From Gloeopeniophorella convolvens (Eukaryota > Basidiomycota > Agaricomycetes > Russulales), in NCBI GenBank assembly GCA_022496205.1, contig WTXD01000129.1:1-33957 (forward strand): a stretch of 33,957 bases of DNA. The letters run 5' to 3'. Within the stretch, counting starts at the first letter, position 1. Every line of letters starts with the position of its first letter. Below, piece after piece: positions 31,801 through 33,957 of the stretch. The translations under genes were made by a program, and so were the position numbers. The notes beneath the pieces were generated by a model that ran no database searches, was not told the DNA's origin, and saw nothing but the letters and a program-made list of their open reading frames with translations.

Positions 31801-31915
31801 CGAACGCCATTCCATTGATCGACGTCGTCCTATCCTTAACCACGCTTTCACCATCACATATCATCACAACGTCAACACCTACACTGTGCAAGTTGTAGGA
31901 CTCCCTATCATCTGA
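28808..31915 (+). pseudogene. Leader coding region of the Ty3-like element, unknown function, frame-broken
   Basis: Protein-like sequence runs almost without gap but changes frame: 28808-29140; then 28969-30624 (one in-frame TAA at 30361-30363); then about 30625-31079; then about 31049-31915 (one in-frame TAG at 31343-31345). Each change is by -1. The first third is Ser/Thr/Pro-rich and low-complexity. Later parts are rich in Tyr, His, Phe, Trp and Arg, with motifs such as NNYLPELRPFRSHLEEYHYF, FDQAYRRFFDKYYQVLHRII and NFRRWCREEYNRRQLRIISF. I do not recognise a family. The composition and continuity suggest one or more ancestral ORFs before gag, damaged by deletions. Programmed frameshifting or splicing is the alternative. 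A short intron-like stretch ending at 30389 could remove the TAA. Confidence 0.5.
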
Positions 31916-31925
31916 ATCACTCTTT

Positions 31926-33731
31926 ATGAGTACCGAATTCCAAAGATACATCAAAGAGAACAATTGGAACGACCCTAGCCCAGAAGAAATCACTGACATC
32001 TCCCGACATCTACCTCCCGGAAGCATTATTAGGAAAATCAGACTTGACGAAGAAAGCGGACACGTCTACGCCATCGCCACAGTCCTTGGACGAACTCTCG
32101 TCCTCGACGAGGCAACCAAGCAAACAGTTTTCACCACTTATCAAGTACCAGTCCTCGACGCACTCAACGCTTACTACCCACACGCCGATCAACTTCAAGG
32201 TTACGCCTGGGCGTCCTTAGAAGGACTTTACAAAGACAAGAAAGTCCGTTGGAACGAAGGAAGGAAACGGTGGCAATACTTCAACAACCAACCAGTATAC
32301 TTTGACCCTCCTGAACAAACCCGCGTCGTACCACCACCTACACCACCTCCCTCAGACGACTCAGACGAAGTCAACGAACTCCTAGAATCTACTCAAGAAA
32401 CCATCCATCGTATCTCCAGAAAAGTTACTCCATTAGGCACCCCATTAGCTGCAAACTCGCCTCGCACCATACCTGGAGGCTTTGGTACCCCGGAACGTCA
32501 TCCATCTCCTCAACAAAACCCAATTCCTGAAGAATCGTCTGAACCAGTTGCGCCTCCATCGTCTCAGCCTCAAGAACTTGTACCTTTCGTCCAGACTCCT
32601 ACGCCTCCTGTCTCTCGTATCGGACCGACTCAGACTCCAGTTGCCTCTTCATCTCGTCAGACTCAAGTACCGCCTCCATTTAAACCACCAGTAAACCCAC
32701 CATCACAAGGAACCACTACTGCTCCGCCCAAGATGTCTTCCAAATTACTCGGCAGCCCACCAGAACCCTTTGACGGCGCAGAAGCCACTGCCCGCCAATT
32801 CCTTTCTCATCTTAACAACTATTATTCGCTCAATGAAGACCTGTATAACACCGACACCAAGAAGATCGCCGACGCCTATACTCACTTTAAAAACAACACC
32901 CGTGCTGGGGAATGGGCTCGCGTCCGCATGAATGACGCACTCACGAATAAAGCCTACGGCACCTGGAAAGCCTTTGTCGACGCCTTTGAAACTATGTTCA
33001 CCAACCCGGACCAGAAACAACTCGCTATCAACAAGTTCTTCCAGTACCCACAAGGCATTCGCCGCTTCCGCGAATGGTACCAAGATTGGGATGTTGCACG
33101 CACTGAAGCTGCCATCACTGACGACACTGTCACCATCCCCGTTCTCCGCCATAACTTGAACAATCAACTTGAGCAGAAGTACTCTGCTGTCGCAAACAAA
33201 CCAAAGACGCTTGCGGAAGTCGTTAAGATTATCCAAGAACTTGACGACTCCTACTGGACGAACCGTCCTAGGAGTACCTTCCGAGGTGGACGCGGACGAA
33301 GCAATATCCGCTCCCTCGAAGAAGGAGAAATCTCACAAGTCAATGCGACCACTGCATTTCCCCCACTCACTACTGAAGAGCGCAAGCGTCGTCGCGACAA
33401 CAATCTTTGCATGTACTGTGGAGGAGGAGGACACTGGTCCGACAAATGCCTCAAGAAGCCTAGCGGACCCTCATCTTCCACTTCGTTCAATTTTAACCGC
33501 CGAGGTAGAGGAAACTTTAGAGGATCATTCCGAGGCCGCGGACGCGGCGGATCCTTTACTCCCTCATCTAACTCTCGCAATCTCATTGCGAATGACCCAT
33601 CATCCTCCTCCACTACCGACACTTCTATCCAAGCTATCAATAGCTGGTATGCTCAAGCCACTCCCGAGGCCAAGCAAGCCGTTTCCGACATCATCTCCCC
33701 ATCTACCACTTCCGAGAAGAAGGATTTTTGA
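31926..33731 (+). CDS. Gag polyprotein of the Ty3-like element
   Basis: 601 aa. The N-terminal 130 residues form a compact charged domain (RYIKENNWNDPSPEEI...). A Pro/Ser/Thr-rich linker covers about 135-270. The retrotransposon gag (capsid-like) domain spans about 272-440 (FDGAEATARQFLSHLNNYY, AYGTWKAFVDAFETMF, RRFREWYQDW). A CCHC zinc knuckle lies at residues 495-508 (C-x2-C-x4-H-x4-C), followed by an Arg/Gly-rich RNA-binding tract. It starts 10 bp after the stop of the leader frame. The stop TGA (33729-33731) abuts the -1 frame that continues into pol. Intact. Confidence 0.92.
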   Translation: MSTEFQRYIKENNWNDPSPEEITDISRHLPPGSIIRKIRLDEESGHVYAIATVLGRTLVLDEATKQTVFTTYQVPVLDALNAYYPHADQLQGYAWASLEGLYKDKKVRWNEGRKRWQYFNNQPVYFDPPEQTRVVPPPTPPPSDDSDEVNELLESTQETIHRISRKVTPLGTPLAANSPRTIPGGFGTPERHPSPQQNPIPEESSEPVAPPSSQPQELVPFVQTPTPPVSRIGPTQTPVASSSRQTQVPPPFKPPVNPPSQGTTTAPPKMSSKLLGSPPEPFDGAEATARQFLSHLNNYYSLNEDLYNTDTKKIADAYTHFKNNTRAGEWARVRMNDALTNKAYGTWKAFVDAFETMFTNPDQKQLAINKFFQYPQGIRRFREWYQDWDVARTEAAITDDTVTIPVLRHNLNNQLEQKYSAVANKPKTLAEVVKIIQELDDSYWTNRPRSTFRGGRGRSNIRSLEEGEISQVNATTAFPPLTTEERKRRRDNNLCMYCGGGGHWSDKCLKKPSGPSSSTSFNFNRRGRGNFRGSFRGRGRGGSFTPSSNSRNLIANDPSSSSTTDTSIQAINSWYAQATPEAKQAVSDIISPSTTSEKKDF

Positions 33732-33957
33732 ACCGTCCCATAGCCGCACTGTCTATTGGGACTCTTCGTGTTCAGAGGACATATGAGAGGTTCTTCGGAG
33801 TCGAGAAATTTGAACCCTTTGTAACGATTGACTCTATTCCTGTACCGTCGTCTACGACGCGTAATCGACGGACTCCGTCCATATCTGTTAGAGTCAATTT
33901 CCTGGGACAGTCCTCTGGCGAAAAATCAGTGCACGCGCACTCGTTGATAGTGGCGCA
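33731..33957 (+). CDS. Start of pol (aspartic protease), truncated by window end
   Basis: The frame -1 to Gag is open from the Gag stop (NRPIAALSIGTLRVQRTYER...) into a beta-rich stretch like the beginning of a retropepsin domain. The diagnostic RALVDSGA is encoded by the last 24 bases, but in the next frame (codons ending at 33957), so a 1-nt shift lies around 33925-33935. Either this copy is damaged or one frame assignment is wrong. Only the beginning is visible. Confidence 0.6.

Larger units (their letters stand above)
28114..33957 (+). mobile_element. Ty3-like LTR retrotransposon, 5' part (continues beyond window)
   Basis: Order: LTR 28114-28766, about 3 kb leader with broken coding frames, Gag with CCHC knuckle (31926-33731), then the start of pol with an aspartic protease signature (RALVDSGA) at the last bases. 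The Gag domain type and Gag-protease order fit Ty3/Metaviridae elements of fungi. RT, integrase and the 3' LTR lie outside. The long coding leader between LTR and Gag is unusual for this group. Confidence 0.8.

Overview
The window looks like nuclear DNA of a filamentous basidiomycete (Agaricomycetes, plausibly a polypore). The evidence is the 50-70 bp GT-AG introns in every multi-exon gene, the GC-rich coding sequence, a tandem array of DUF6534-type membrane protein genes (a family expanded in Agaricomycetes), and two fungal-type retroelements. No rRNA, tRNA or CRISPR was recognised.

Left part (1-8135), housekeeping genes: the 3' half of a nicotinamide riboside kinase gene (+), a 73-codon Dmo2/DMAC1-like mitochondrial membrane protein (+), a ten-exon membrane dipeptidase (-), and a four-exon soluble fumarate reductase with a C-terminal cytochrome b5 domain (+). 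All four read through intact once spliced.

Middle part (9485-27071), all on the minus strand: four tandem paralogues of a seven-helix DUF6534-like protein, called A (27071-25120), B (24077-19964), C (18648-16858) and D (15668-9485). Aligning the four by eye gives the same 18-exon model for each. Nine consecutive small exons of 10-35 nt (10, 19, 25, 26, 35, 25, 12, 16 nt, plus an earlier one of 14 nt) have identical lengths in every copy. This micro-exon architecture is the most striking feature of the window. A and C appear intact. B carries a 2.3 kb insertion with terminal inverted repeats inside intron 4. D is broken in exon 15 by a 4.3 kb tyrosine-recombinase retrotransposon (Ngaro/DIRS-like: CCCH-finger Gag, RT-RNase H, tyrosine recombinase). 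Intergenic blocks are also duplicated between copies, and one block left of D suggests a lost fifth copy.

Right part (28114-33957): the 5' portion of a Ty3-like LTR retrotransposon. It has a 653 bp LTR, then about 3 kb of apparently coding but frame-broken leader sequence of unknown function, an intact Gag with a CCHC knuckle, and the start of a pol frame with an aspartic protease motif at the window edge.

All exon borders were read by eye from conserved protein motifs, phase continuity and comparison between paralogues. No database search or transcript evidence was available.
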